A stretch of DNA of 64,000 bases, from positions 1 to 64,000 of the forward strand of contig NZ_LMTZ01000118.1 of assembly GCF_001456025.1 (NCBI RefSeq), given 5' to 3'. Source of the stretch: Mastigocoleus testarum BC008 (GTDB lineage Bacteria > Cyanobacteriota > Cyanobacteriia > Cyanobacteriales > Nostocaceae). This document shows, in pieces, positions 36,005 to 45,050 of this stretch. Both the position numbers and the translations under genes were made by a program. Positions within the stretch are counted from its first letter, which is position 1; each line of letters starts with the position of its first letter. Below the pieces are notes generated by a model that was not told the origin of the DNA, searched no databases, and saw only the letters and a program-made list of their open reading frames with translations.

Positions 36005-36814
36005 TTATTTTTGTTTTGCTTGTACTAAATAACCACAACGATGCTCGCCACCGTTTATCATCCAATGGGTTCTTTCTACCGTACAATCTGGTAAAGCTGC
36101 AGCAAACATTTCTAATTCATGTCCGCAGACGCTGGGGAAAGACTCCGCTACATTGGAAATAGCACAATTGTGTTCGACGATCATAAAGCGATCGCTTAAT
36201 TTAGTTTGAGATTTTTTCTTTCCAGGTTTTGTACTTTCAGGTTTGGTACTTTCGGATTTTTTACTGTCAGACTTTATATTCCCAGAATTATTATTTTTCC
36301 CATTGTCACCTAATGTTACACCGTTTGTTTCAATCGGATGATATTCTGCCATGTAACCTTCGGCTTTTCTCAACTCTACTAAGGTTGCTACCCGCTTAGA
36401 AAGGGGAGCATTCCCTAAAGATTTGCGATATTCTTCAGCTTTACGTTCCCATTGCTTTTTTAAAATTGTGCTGACTTGGTCCTTCCCCACTGTTTGAGCA
36501 ATTGTGTCAAGCAAAGAAACAGCAAATTGGCCATAGCCATCACCAGAATTCTGGGGACTTGCGACCCAATTTAAGTAATTCTTACCCTCAGAGCTAAGTT
36601 GATAAACATGCTGTGGACGTCCCATCCCTGCTTGGACGGACGATGAATACAAGATCAGTTTTTCTGCGTCCAAATCTTTCAAGTGACGACGAACCGCTTG
36701 GGGACTAATTTTCAAAGCGGTAGCTAACTCTAAAGCTGTCGCTTGGACGTGCTTTAAGAGATACTCTAAAATTTCTTGTTTGGTTGAGGACTGTTGGTGT
36801 TGGGTGCTCGCCAT
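36005..36814 (-). CDS. sufR: SufR, Fe-S sensing repressor of the suf operon
   Basis: 269 residues. The N-terminal winged HTH (TKQEILEYLLKHVQATALELATALKISPQAVRRHL) is DeoR/ArsR-like. Four C-terminal cysteines, C217, C230, C244 and C260, are those that hold a 4Fe-4S cluster in known SufR proteins. It represses sufBCDS and itself when the cluster is intact. Divergent placement next to sufB with two CAAC-N6-GTTG sites between them is the classic cyanobacterial arrangement. A low-complexity Ser/Lys/Pro-rich linker (about 170-205, with KSESTKPESTKPG) separates the two domains and is longer than I expect. Confidence 0.96.
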   Translation of the reverse strand: MASTQHQQSSTKQEILEYLLKHVQATALELATALKISPQAVRRHLKDLDAEKLILYSSSVQAGMGRPQHVYQLSSEGKNYLNWVASPQNSGDGYGQFAVSLLDTIAQTVGKDQVSTILKKQWERKAEEYRKSLGNAPLSKRVATLVELRKAEGYMAEYHPIETNGVTLGDNGKNNNSGNIKSDSKKSESTKPESTKPGKKKSQTKLSDRFMIVEHNCAISNVAESFPSVCGHELEMFAAALPDCTVERTHWMINGGEHRCGYLVQAKQK

Positions 36815-36866
36815 CTTCGTCCTAGAGAATCAAAAAAAAGACTATTTGAAAAAAAAATGACTTAAA

Positions 36867-36880
36867 CAACAACTTTGTTG
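36867..36880. promoter_or_regulatory. SufR operator 1, CAAC-N6-GTTG
   Basis: CAACAACTTTGTTG fits exactly the published SufR inverted repeat. It lies about 52 bases from the sufR start, within the sufR-sufB divergent region. Confidence 0.88.
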
Positions 36881-36911
36881 TTAATCTATCTTAGAATGAA
36901 GATACCTTAAA

Positions 36912-36925
36912 CAACAAACTTGTTG
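36912..36925. promoter_or_regulatory. SufR operator 2, CAAC-N6-GTTG
   Basis: CAACAAACTTGTTG, 45 bases from operator 1 (between four and five helical turns) and about 130 bases before sufB. Two sites allow repression of both directions. Confidence 0.88.
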
Positions 36926-37054
36926 TTTTAATATCTATGATTATTGTAACAGCAGTGTAACCATCCGGTCATTGCTTCGGAAAATTAGCTACCCATAGCT
37001 CGTCTTCCATCCTTAAAGAGAGACATTTGTTAACCGAACACAACAAAAACTACG

Positions 37055-38494
37055 ATGAGCGCTACCGTTAAAACCTTAGTTAACCAGCCTTACAAATACG
37101 GCTTCGTCACTGATGTTGAAGCTGATACTATTCCTCGTGGGCTCAGTGAAGATGTAGTTCGACTGATTTCGGCGAAGAAAAATGAGCCGGATTTTATGCT
37201 GGAATATCGCCTCAAAGCTTATCGTCAGTGGCAAAAAATGACGGAGCCGAAGTGGAGTGGTTTAAAATATCCAGAAATTGATTATCAGGATATTATTTAT
37301 TATTCTGCGCCCAAACAAAAGAAAGAAAAGCTCAACAGTTTGGATGAAGTAGATCCTGCAGTTTTGGAAACTTTTGAGAAACTAGGTATTCCTTTGTCAG
37401 AGCAGAAGCGATTGGCGAATGTTGCAGTGGATGCAATTTTTGATAGTGTTTCAGTCGCAACAACTTTTAAGGAAAAATTAGCAGAAGATGGAGTTGTCTT
37501 TTGTTCGATTTCGGAAGCTTTACAGGAATATCCGGAATTAGTGAAGAAGTATTTGGGTAGCGTAGTTCCCATTGCTGACAACTATTTTGCGGCGCTTAAC
37601 GCTGCGGTATTTAGTGATGGTTCGTTCGTTTATATTCCTAAAGGGGTTAAATGCCCAATGGAATTATCCACCTATTTCCGGATTAATAGTGGGGATACGG
37701 GACAGTTTGAACGTACCTTAATTGTTGCTGAAGAAGGTAGTTACGTTTCTTATTTGGAAGGTTGTACCGCGCCCATGTACGATAGCAACCAGTTACATGC
37801 AGCGGTTGTAGAACTCGTAGCTTTAGATAATGCCGAGATTAAATATTCTACGGTACAAAACTGGTATGCCGGAGATGAAAATGGTAAAGGTGGTATTTAC
37901 AACTTCGTTACCAAACGGGGTTTGTGTCAGGGAGTGAATTCAAAAATTTCCTGGACCCAAGTAGAAACTGGTTCTGCAATCACTTGGAAATATCCCAGTT
38001 GCGTTTTGGTAGGTGATAACTCTGTCGGTGAGTTTTACTCAGTTGCGCTGACCAATAACATGCAGCAAGCAGATACCGGAACCAAGATGGTTCACGTTGG
38101 TAAGAATACCCGCAGCACAATTATTTCTAAAGGTATTTCTGCTGGTAGATCTAGTAATAGCTATCGGGGCTTGGTGAAAGTGAATCCCAAAGCTGAAGGT
38201 GCACGTAACTATTCCCAGTGCGACTCAATGTTGATTGGGGATAATGCCCATGCTAATACTTATCCTTATATCCAAGTTCAAAATAATAGCGGCAAAATAG
38301 AACACGAAGCTTCCACTTCTAAGATTGGTGAAGACCAGTTATTTTACTTCGCCCAACGGGGTATTTCTGCAGAAGACGCCGTAACAATGATGATTAGCGG
38401 TTTCTGTAAAGATGTATTTAACCAATTGCCGATGGAATTTGCGGTGGAAGCTGATAAGCTATTAAGTCTGAAATTAGAAGGAAGTGTTGGTTAA
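37055..38494 (+). CDS. sufB: SufB, Fe-S cluster assembly scaffold
   Basis: The 479-residue length and sequence match cyanobacterial SufB throughout. SufB, with SufC and SufD, forms the SufBC2D complex on which clusters are built. Visible family blocks are IPKGVKCPMELSTYFRIN, EEGSYVSYLEGCTAPMYDSNQLHAAVVELVA, and the C-terminal EHEASTSKIGEDQLFYFAQRGIS. Conserved Cys in the C-terminal beta-helix (e.g. in NYSQCDSM) is the proposed sulfur acceptor. First gene of the operon; regulated by SufR through the upstream sites. The 200-base gap to sufC contains degenerate GGAGTCA-like repeats. Confidence 0.97.
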   Translation: MSATVKTLVNQPYKYGFVTDVEADTIPRGLSEDVVRLISAKKNEPDFMLEYRLKAYRQWQKMTEPKWSGLKYPEIDYQDIIYYSAPKQKKEKLNSLDEVDPAVLETFEKLGIPLSEQKRLANVAVDAIFDSVSVATTFKEKLAEDGVVFCSISEALQEYPELVKKYLGSVVPIADNYFAALNAAVFSDGSFVYIPKGVKCPMELSTYFRINSGDTGQFERTLIVAEEGSYVSYLEGCTAPMYDSNQLHAAVVELVALDNAEIKYSTVQNWYAGDENGKGGIYNFVTKRGLCQGVNSKISWTQVETGSAITWKYPSCVLVGDNSVGEFYSVALTNNMQQADTGTKMVHVGKNTRSTIISKGISAGRSSNSYRGLVKVNPKAEGARNYSQCDSMLIGDNAHANTYPYIQVQNNSGKIEHEASTSKIGEDQLFYFAQRGISAEDAVTMMISGFCKDVFNQLPMEFAVEADKLLSLKLEGSVG

Positions 38495-38694
38495 TTTGGT
38501 GTGCGAGAAATATAGCAGGAGCCAGAAGTCAGGATTCAGGAGCCAGGAGCTAGAATTCAAGACTACTTGGTATATGACGAAGGGAAATTTATTCTGGACT
38601 TGATTAACTTGCTATTCGCTGCTATAAATCACACGCACATCAAGAAAGAAAAAAATTAAAGTAGAAAAAATAATAATTTAAAGAGAGTGAGAGC

Positions 38695-39483
38695 ATGATT
38701 AGTGAAAATAGCGAAGTGGTGCTGTCAGTCAAAGATTTGACAGCAGAAGTTGATGGCGCATCAATTTTAAAAGGTGTAAATTTAGAAATCCGTTTGGGTG
38801 AGATCCATGCAATTATGGGTCCAAATGGTTCTGGGAAAAGTACTTTATCCAAGATTTTGGCTGGACACCCCGCATATGAGGTAACTGGTGGAGAAGTAAT
38901 TTTTCAGGGACAAAATCTGCTGGAAGTGGAACCCGAAGAACGGGCAAGAAGTGGTATATTTTTGGCGTTTCAGTATCCCTTGGAAATTCCCGGTGTAAGT
39001 AATTTGGACTTCCTCAGGGTCGCTTATAATTCCAAGCGCAAAGCCCAGGGTTTAGAAGAAATTGACGCCTTCGATTTTGACGATCTGATTGAAGAAAAGC
39101 TGGAAGTTGTGAAAATGGACTCGGCTTTCTTGAGTCGTAGTTTAAATGAAGGTTTTTCTGGTGGTGAGAAAAAGCGGAATGAAATTCTGCAAATGGCTCT
39201 ACTAGAACCAACCTTGGCGATTTTGGATGAAACAGATTCTGGTTTAGATATTGATGCGCTCAAAATCGTTGCAAATGGGGTAAATCAATTAACTAGCGCC
39301 AAAAATGCAACTTTGATGATTACTCACTATCAGCGCTTACTGAATTACATTGTCCCAGATTATGTTCATGTGATGGCGAAAGGACAAATTATTAAATCTG
39401 GCGGTAAGGAATTGGCGTTGGAATTAGAATCTCGCGGTTACGACTGGATTTTGGAAGAAGCAGAAGTTGAGGTGGGTGTATAA
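38695..39483 (+). CDS. sufC: SufC, Fe-S assembly ATPase
   Basis: 262 residues of an ABC-type ATPase: Walker A GPNGSGKS (42-49), signature SGGEKKRNEI, Walker B LAILDETDSGLDIDAL and the switch His in ITHYQRLL. The ETDSGLD form of Walker B/D-loop is specific to SufC. It drives SufBC2D conformational change, not transport. ATG is preceded by AAAGAGAGTGAG. Its stop overlaps the sufD start by one base (TAATG), which implies coupled translation. Confidence 0.97.
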   Translation: MISENSEVVLSVKDLTAEVDGASILKGVNLEIRLGEIHAIMGPNGSGKSTLSKILAGHPAYEVTGGEVIFQGQNLLEVEPEERARSGIFLAFQYPLEIPGVSNLDFLRVAYNSKRKAQGLEEIDAFDFDDLIEEKLEVVKMDSAFLSRSLNEGFSGGEKKRNEILQMALLEPTLAILDETDSGLDIDALKIVANGVNQLTSAKNATLMITHYQRLLNYIVPDYVHVMAKGQIIKSGGKELALELESRGYDWILEEAEVEVGV

Positions 39484-40859
39484 TGGCAATTCAAGTTTCT
39501 CCTAGTCCAGTTCCTAACTCTAATGCAGATAATTTAGTATCTAGTTTGTTAGATCGAGATACTTATCTGAGCGAATTATTGAAAAATTTACAAACCAAGG
39601 ATGGTACATCTCTACAAACCAAATTTCCTTGGTTGCAAGAAGTACGCGATCGCGCAGTTAATTGGGTGCGTCATTCAACTATTCCTACAACCCGCGAGGA
39701 AGAATGGCGATTTACCGATTTGTCTGGATTGAAACAGGTAAAATTTCATCCCGTACAAACCAACCACGGCGAACATTTACAGGACACGCAACCAGAAGGT
39801 TCTAATCATTTAGTATTTGTTAACGGGATTTATACACCCGAATTATCAGCGATCGCAGATTTGCCAGATGGGGTTATAGTCAGTAATTTAGCTGATTTAC
39901 CCGCAGAATACGGGGAGAAAATCCAGAAATATTTAGCAAAATCTGAAGGTGCTCTGGAAGTATTTACAGCACTCAATACTGTTGGGTTTAATGATGTTGC
40001 AATAGTATGGGTACCCAAAAATGTTGTCGTAGAAAAACCGATTCATTTGGTGTATCTAACTGCTAGTAGCGAGCAAGTAATCTCCCAACCTCGTTGTTTA
40101 GTAGTTGCTCAAAGTGGTTCCGAACTAACTTTGGTAGAAGAGTATGGAAACCCCGAAGTTATTAAAAATAAAGCTGCAGAATCAGTTTACTTTAGCAATG
40201 CGGTATCGGAAATTTGGCTAGAAGATAACGCCAGCGTACATCATAATCGGGTTGTACGTGAAGCTGCAGGGGCTTTCCATATTGGTAAAACTGCTATTAC
40301 CCAAGCCCGTTACAGTCGATATTCCTGTAATGCGATTAGTTTGGGTGGAAAGTTATCGCGCCACAATTTAGAAATCTTGCAAACTGGCGAACAAACTGAA
40401 ACCACACTCAATGGTTTGACAGTAATTTCTGAACAACAGTTAGCAGATACCCACAGCGCGATCGCGTTGAATTACCCCCATGCGAAAAGTCAACAATTGC
40501 ACAAAACGATTATTGGCGATAGGGCTCATGCAGTATTTAATGGTAAGATAATTGTTCCTAAAGCCGCACAATTAACCGATGCATCCCAGTTAAATCGTAA
40601 TTTATTGTTATCTCCTAAAGCCAGAATTGATACTAAACCCCAATTGGAAATCACTGCTGATAATGTTAAGTGCGCCCATGGTGCTACAGTTAGTCAATTA
40701 GAAGACGATGAAATTTTTTACTTACAAAGTCGAGGTATAGATGAAAACGCCGCACGTCATTTATTAATCGATGCTTTCGCTACCGAAATTATCAAACAAA
40801 TACCTGTAGCTTCATTACAAGAGAGTCTGCTCCAAAGTGTCAATCAAATAGGTGCTTAA
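39483..40859 (+). CDS. sufD: SufD, Fe-S cluster assembly protein
   Basis: 458 residues. N-terminal helical region (LLDRDTYLSELLKNLQ.. WVRHSTIPTTREEEWRFTDLS), then the SufB/D beta-helix core with the C-terminal conserved block DNVKCAHGATVSQLEDDEIFYLQSRGIDENAARHLL. The conserved His of KCAHGAT is part of the SufB-SufD cluster-building interface. Third gene of sufBCDS, overlapping sufC. Confidence 0.97.
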   Translation: MAIQVSPSPVPNSNADNLVSSLLDRDTYLSELLKNLQTKDGTSLQTKFPWLQEVRDRAVNWVRHSTIPTTREEEWRFTDLSGLKQVKFHPVQTNHGEHLQDTQPEGSNHLVFVNGIYTPELSAIADLPDGVIVSNLADLPAEYGEKIQKYLAKSEGALEVFTALNTVGFNDVAIVWVPKNVVVEKPIHLVYLTASSEQVISQPRCLVVAQSGSELTLVEEYGNPEVIKNKAAESVYFSNAVSEIWLEDNASVHHNRVVREAAGAFHIGKTAITQARYSRYSCNAISLGGKLSRHNLEILQTGEQTETTLNGLTVISEQQLADTHSAIALNYPHAKSQQLHKTIIGDRAHAVFNGKIIVPKAAQLTDASQLNRNLLLSPKARIDTKPQLEITADNVKCAHGATVSQLEDDEIFYLQSRGIDENAARHLLIDAFATEIIKQIPVASLQESLLQSVNQIGA

Positions 40860-40977
40860 GAAGTTAATACTTAAAACTTGGTGCTTAAAAACTTACTTGG
40901 TTCTCAAAAACTTAGTTCTCAAAAAATTAAATCTTATAGCACTTTCCCAGGGGATAATTTAAAACTTAAATCCCAAA

Positions 40978-41012
40978 CCCAATACCTAATACCCAATACC
41001 CAATACCCAATA
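40978..41012. repeat. CCCAATA heptamer tandem repeat between sufD and sufS
   Basis: Five units (CCCAATA with one CCTAATA) in 7-bp register, ending about 15 bases before the sufS ATG. Length variation here would alter sufD-sufS spacing or the sufS leader. Confidence 0.85.
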
Positions 41013-41027
41013 CCTAGAACCATAAAC

Positions 41028-42290
41028 ATGACTTTAGCAAAAGAAAAAACTGTAGTTGATATAGTACGTGCAGACTTTCCCATCCTGAAGGAAAAAGTCA
41101 ACGGTAAGCCTTTGGTTTATCTGGATAATGCTGCAACTTCTCAAAAACCCCTTCAGGTAATTAATTCACTTCAAGACTATTACCAGGAGTATAATTCTAA
41201 CGTTCATCGTGGCGCTCATTGCCTCAGTGGCAAAGCTACCGATGCTTACGAAGGAGCAAGAGACAGAGTTGCTAAATTTGTTAATGCATCATCACGACAA
41301 GAAATAGTTTATACCCGCAATGCGACTGAGGCGATCAATTTGGTTGCTTACAGTTGGGCGATGAATAACTTGCAACCGGGTGATGAAATTATCTTCTCGG
41401 TGATGGAACACCACAGTAATATAGTTCCTTGGCATTTTGTCGCCCAAAAAACGGGTGCAGTATTAAAGCATGTCGAACTGACATCAGAAGAAACCTTTGA
41501 TTTAGACCAGTTTAAACAACTCCTTTCCGATAAAACCAAGTTAGTCTCTGTGGTTCATGTTTCCAATACTTTGGGTTGTATCAACCCGGTAAAGGAAATT
41601 TGTCATTTAGCGCATCAACAGGGAGCAAAAGTATTAATTGATGCCTGCCAAAGCGTGCCCCACATGCCTGTTGACGTGCAGGATATGGACTGCGACTGGT
41701 TAGTTGCATCGGGACATAAAATGTGTGCGCCATCAGGGATTGGTTTCTTATATGGGAAACAAGAAATCCTGCAAGAAATGCCCCCATTTTTGGGTGGTGG
41801 TGAAATGATTGCAGATGTATATTTAGACCATTCTACCTATGGGGAATTACCACATAAATTTGAAGCAGGAACGCCAGCAATTGGGGAAGCGATCGCTTTG
41901 GGTGCAGCAGTGGATTACCTTACCACTATCGGTATGGATAAAATTCATGCTTATGAAGCAGAATTAACGGCATACTTATTCCAAGAACTAGGAAAAATTC
42001 CCCAAATTAGAATCTACGGACCTAAACCTGATGCGAATGGTGAAGGAAGAGCTGCACTCGCAGCATTTACCGCAGGTCAAATTCATGCAAATGACCTATC
42101 TACATTCTTAGATGAATATGGTGTAGCAATACGTTCGGGACATCACTGTACTCAACCATTGCATCGTCATTTAGATATTCCTGCAACCGCACGAGCAAGC
42201 TTATCTTTTTACAACACTCGTGAGGAAATTGATGTTTTTGTTAAAGCGTTAAAGGAAACCATAGAATTTTTTAGTGGTTTTTTGGGTTAG
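41028..42290 (+). CDS. sufS: SufS, group II cysteine desulfurase
   Basis: About 420 residues. The PLP lysine is in DWLVASGHKMCAPSGIG and the catalytic Cys in AIRSGHHCTQPLHRHL, with the short 'RSGHHC' loop typical of the SufS class rather than IscS. It removes sulfur from cysteine and feeds SufBC2D, often through SufE. The open frame extends 50 codons upstream (to 40878), but that part is translated heptamer repeat; the ATG giving MTLAKEKTVVDIVRADFP matches the family. Last gene of the operon, 168 bases after sufD. Confidence 0.97.
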   Translation: MTLAKEKTVVDIVRADFPILKEKVNGKPLVYLDNAATSQKPLQVINSLQDYYQEYNSNVHRGAHCLSGKATDAYEGARDRVAKFVNASSRQEIVYTRNATEAINLVAYSWAMNNLQPGDEIIFSVMEHHSNIVPWHFVAQKTGAVLKHVELTSEETFDLDQFKQLLSDKTKLVSVVHVSNTLGCINPVKEICHLAHQQGAKVLIDACQSVPHMPVDVQDMDCDWLVASGHKMCAPSGIGFLYGKQEILQEMPPFLGGGEMIADVYLDHSTYGELPHKFEAGTPAIGEAIALGAAVDYLTTIGMDKIHAYEAELTAYLFQELGKIPQIRIYGPKPDANGEGRAALAAFTAGQIHANDLSTFLDEYGVAIRSGHHCTQPLHRHLDIPATARASLSFYNTREEIDVFVKALKETIEFFSGFLG

Positions 42291-42800
42291 TTTCTGGAGG
42301 TAATGGGTAATTGGTCATTGGTAATGGGTAAAAGCCCGCGCCTTACGGCGATGTGGTAAAAGCCTGCGTCTTACGGCGTTAGCATTAGCGAAAGCGAAGC
42401 GTGACGTTAGTCAGAGGCTTTCCCGACGCCGTAGGCTTTAGCGTGACATAACAGTGTCATTGTGGTAACTATTCTTTTATTACCTGTTACTTTTTACTTT
42501 TGCTTGCACCTAAGGTGTATTTCCAAAATGTGATACTAATTTCAAAAAATACAATTTCAAAAAATACAATTTCAAGAAATACAATTTCAAAAAATACCCT
42601 CACATATTGATTTTTTGAATCTGTTCCTTCTTCCCTATTTCCCGTTCCCTTTTATAAACAATGTAAATTCAATGGTATGTATTTGTTTCTCTACCATAAA
42701 GAAAAATATTAATAAATCAAATATATAATTATTCTGGAACTTTTAGTGATAAACCTGTGTTATTTAAATAGATATACTGCCCAACCTGAAGAGGTGAGCT
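42291..42800. repeat. Repeat-filled spacer after sufS
   Basis: This 510-base gap contains GGTAATG heptamers (42300-42330), a direct repeat GGTAAAAGCCYGCGYCTTAC (42327 and 42356), GACGCCGTAGGCTTTAGC (42424), and a four-unit 15-bp tandem array at 42541-42600 (listed separately). No gene is seen. Confidence 0.6.
42541..42600. repeat. 15-bp tandem repeat, 4 units (TTCAAAAAATACAAT)
   Basis: Units 1 and 2 are identical; unit 3 has one change, and unit 4 diverges at its end. Same 15-bp period as the arrays at 21759 and 32771, though sequence differs. Confidence 0.9.
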
Positions 42801-43142
42801 ATGAAACGTTCAATTTTATTCGGATTAGCTGTATCTTTAGCTTTAATTCCCATTATTACTAATGGGAAAGTACTGGGAAAAGCAGAAGTAATTGTCCAAC
42901 AAAATAATCAAGTTAATATTTCTCAACCTTCTGTTTTGGGTTCTATTGAAACGAGGGACAGACAGATCACTATAAATCGCAACAAAACTTACACTATTCA
43001 TAATAAAAATGGCGAAGTTTTGGCTCAAGATATTACTTTAGAGGAATTACAAGCAAAGAATCCCGAATTATATAACACCATCAAAGATTCTATCGCTGGG
43101 GACTTATGGATGATGAGGACTAATATTCCAAGCGATCGCTAA
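42801..43142 (+). CDS. Secreted hypothetical protein (113 aa)
   Basis: The N-terminus MKRSILFGLAVSLALIPIITNGKVLGKA is a signal-peptide-like segment. The remainder is a hydrophilic, Asn-rich domain (VQQNNQVNISQPSVLGSIETRDRQITINRNKTYTIHN) and a C-terminal helix (LEELQAKNPELYNTIKDSIAG). I do not recognise a family. AGAGGTGAGC 5 bases before the ATG is a strong ribosome-binding site. Likely periplasmic. Confidence 0.72.
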   Translation: MKRSILFGLAVSLALIPIITNGKVLGKAEVIVQQNNQVNISQPSVLGSIETRDRQITINRNKTYTIHNKNGEVLAQDITLEELQAKNPELYNTIKDSIAGDLWMMRTNIPSDR

Positions 43143-43508
43143 GCATTGAAAATGAGTTCATTGCCTTTGCTTAGTGCTTTGGTTCATTGCTTTCATTCAA
43201 TTTAAGTAATTTGCCAAAATAAATGGGTATAAAGTGTAGCTCTTTTGTTGCAGTAACTATATTGCCAGTAGAGATGTAGTATCACTACATCTCTATATTA
43301 TTTATCTTTATAATACGGTTTTACTTTATATTCTTATTTTTATCTAAGAAGATAAAATTCCTGTAACCAGTTAAACCCTATCATATCTCTTATCATTAGG
43401 TCAGAAAATTTATCACCGAAAGACATTTTCTTGCGATAATCTGCAAAAGGTATAAGCCCCACATACACGCAAATTATTTAAGGGTTAATTAACGGATAAA
43501 GAGTATAG
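43143..43508. other. Spacer containing the second hairpin copy
   Basis: 366 bases with the hairpin at 43269-43295 and otherwise AT-rich sequence. No gene is recognised. Confidence 0.5.
43269..43295. repeat. 27-bp perfect hairpin, copy 2 (TAGAGATGTAGT stem)
   Basis: A 12-bp stem and 3-base loop (ATC). Relative to copy 1 at 21794, stem positions 7 and 12 changed C to T with matching G to A on the other arm. It lies 127 bases after the 113-aa gene and could end its transcript. Confidence 0.75.
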
Positions 43509-45050
43509 ATGACACCGAAAAGGATATTTTTAACATTACTGACTGTAATTGCAATCGTATTATCTGGCTCAAATTTATTCCAGAGCTTACAAAGACCCCA
43601 GTCCCAAAGTCTAATCGAACTTTATCAGACAGACATATCATTACAAGCTGCAGCTTGGAAACCAGAAGAAAACACTGATGGTAATTTCAAACAATTGCAA
43701 GCTGCGATCGTAGGATCACAACCTGTAGAAAATGCAATAAAACAGTACGAGCAAGTTCGAGATTCAGCCAAAAAGAATTTAGAAAGAGTTCAAAACCAAC
43801 TTACACAAAGTTCAGTCAAATCTCCTCAAACTAGTGACATCCTTAATGGAGAAGTACTGGAACTCAAAAAAATAGCTCGCGAACAACAAAAGTTAATTGC
43901 AGAATTAGATCTGCGTTTAGGTATTTTAAAAGAACAGCAGGGTAAGGCTGAAAGTGCGCTAAAAGATTGGAATGATGTACCGCAAAATACGGTCATTTCT
44001 CCCCAATATGGCGAAACAGCTAAGGTGCTAATAGCCTTATGGCAAGATAGATCGAATTTACAACCTAATGCTGAAGAATTTATTCAAAAAAATCTAGAAG
44101 GTTGGTTTCGTTCTGTTGCTCTAACTCAACTTTACCAGTTTCAACAACGCCAAGATTTAGTAAATCAAATCAATAGTTCAACTCAACAAATGGCACAAAA
44201 TGCTTTAATAAAGTTGGCTATTATCGCAACTCTCCCTGCTTTAGGTGTTCTCATTGGCTTGGGAATATTAATTTTCTCAATCGCTCAGATTCTAATTAAA
44301 GGAAAAGACTCCGTACTCGCGCAAAATGGAAATCTTGCTTGGTCAACCCCTTGGGATGGGGAAATCATTTTGCAAGTTTTTGTAGTTGGTTTTTTCTTCG
44401 TTGGACAAATAATAGTTCCCGAATTACTATCCGTACTCCCAATTCCACGTGGTGCTGCTGTTAGCGTACGCATACAGGCTTTTTACGTTCTAACCAGTTA
44501 CTTATTCGTCGCATTCGGAGCCCTTGGTGTATTATATTTCTCTATTAAAAACTTTTTCCCTCTAGCTGAAGATTGGTTTCGTTTTCATTTTCGGGATAAG
44601 TGGTTTCTATGGGGTTTTGGAGGTTACTGTGCAGCTTTACCAATTGTCTTATTAGTTTCTGTAATCAATCAAAAATTATGGGAGGGACAAGGAGGTAGCA
44701 ATCCTTTACTGCAATTAGTACTTAAAAGTCAAGATTCTGTAGCTCTAGCAATATTTTTCTTTACTGCGGCTATTGCTGCACCACTATTTGAAGAAATATT
44801 GTTTCGTGGTTTTTTACTACCTTCTCTTACCAAGTACTTACCTGTATGGGGATCGATTATTATTAGCAGTGTCTTATTTGCTGCTGCTCACTTTAGTTTA
44901 TCCGAACTTATACCACTAACATCCTTAGGAATTATATTGGGGATTGTTTACACGCGATCGCGCAATTTACTTGCTCCAATGTTGCTACATAGTCTTTGGA
45001 ATAGTGGAACTCTCTTAAGTCTATTTATTGTGGGTAGTAGTTCTTCTTAA
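43509..45050 (+). CDS. CPBP family intramembrane glutamic endopeptidase
   Basis: 513 residues. The C-terminal CPBP (Rce1/CAAX-protease, 'Abi') domain has its three motifs: EExxxR at E428-E429-R433 (PLFEEILFRGF), FxxxH in VLFAAAHFS, and HxxxN in LLHSLWN. About eight membrane segments cover residues 235-510. The N-terminus has one hydrophobic anchor (IFLTLLTVIAIVLSGSNLF) and a ~180-residue extracytoplasmic coiled region (AKKNLERVQNQLTQ..). Substrate unknown; Rce1 relatives cut prenylated proteins, while bacterial members often process bacteriocins or regulators. ATG start. Solitary. Confidence 0.88.
   Translation: MTPKRIFLTLLTVIAIVLSGSNLFQSLQRPQSQSLIELYQTDISLQAAAWKPEENTDGNFKQLQAAIVGSQPVENAIKQYEQVRDSAKKNLERVQNQLTQSSVKSPQTSDILNGEVLELKKIAREQQKLIAELDLRLGILKEQQGKAESALKDWNDVPQNTVISPQYGETAKVLIALWQDRSNLQPNAEEFIQKNLEGWFRSVALTQLYQFQQRQDLVNQINSSTQQMAQNALIKLAIIATLPALGVLIGLGILIFSIAQILIKGKDSVLAQNGNLAWSTPWDGEIILQVFVVGFFFVGQIIVPELLSVLPIPRGAAVSVRIQAFYVLTSYLFVAFGALGVLYFSIKNFFPLAEDWFRFHFRDKWFLWGFGGYCAALPIVLLVSVINQKLWEGQGGSNPLLQLVLKSQDSVALAIFFFTAAIAAPLFEEILFRGFLLPSLTKYLPVWGSIIISSVLFAAAHFSLSELIPLTSLGIILGIVYTRSRNLLAPMLLHSLWNSGTLLSLFIVGSSSS

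Noticed and set aside
40878..41027. Fifty-codon N-terminal extension of sufS
   Set aside because: It translates a CCCAATA heptamer array; SufS homologues begin at the ATG at 41028.
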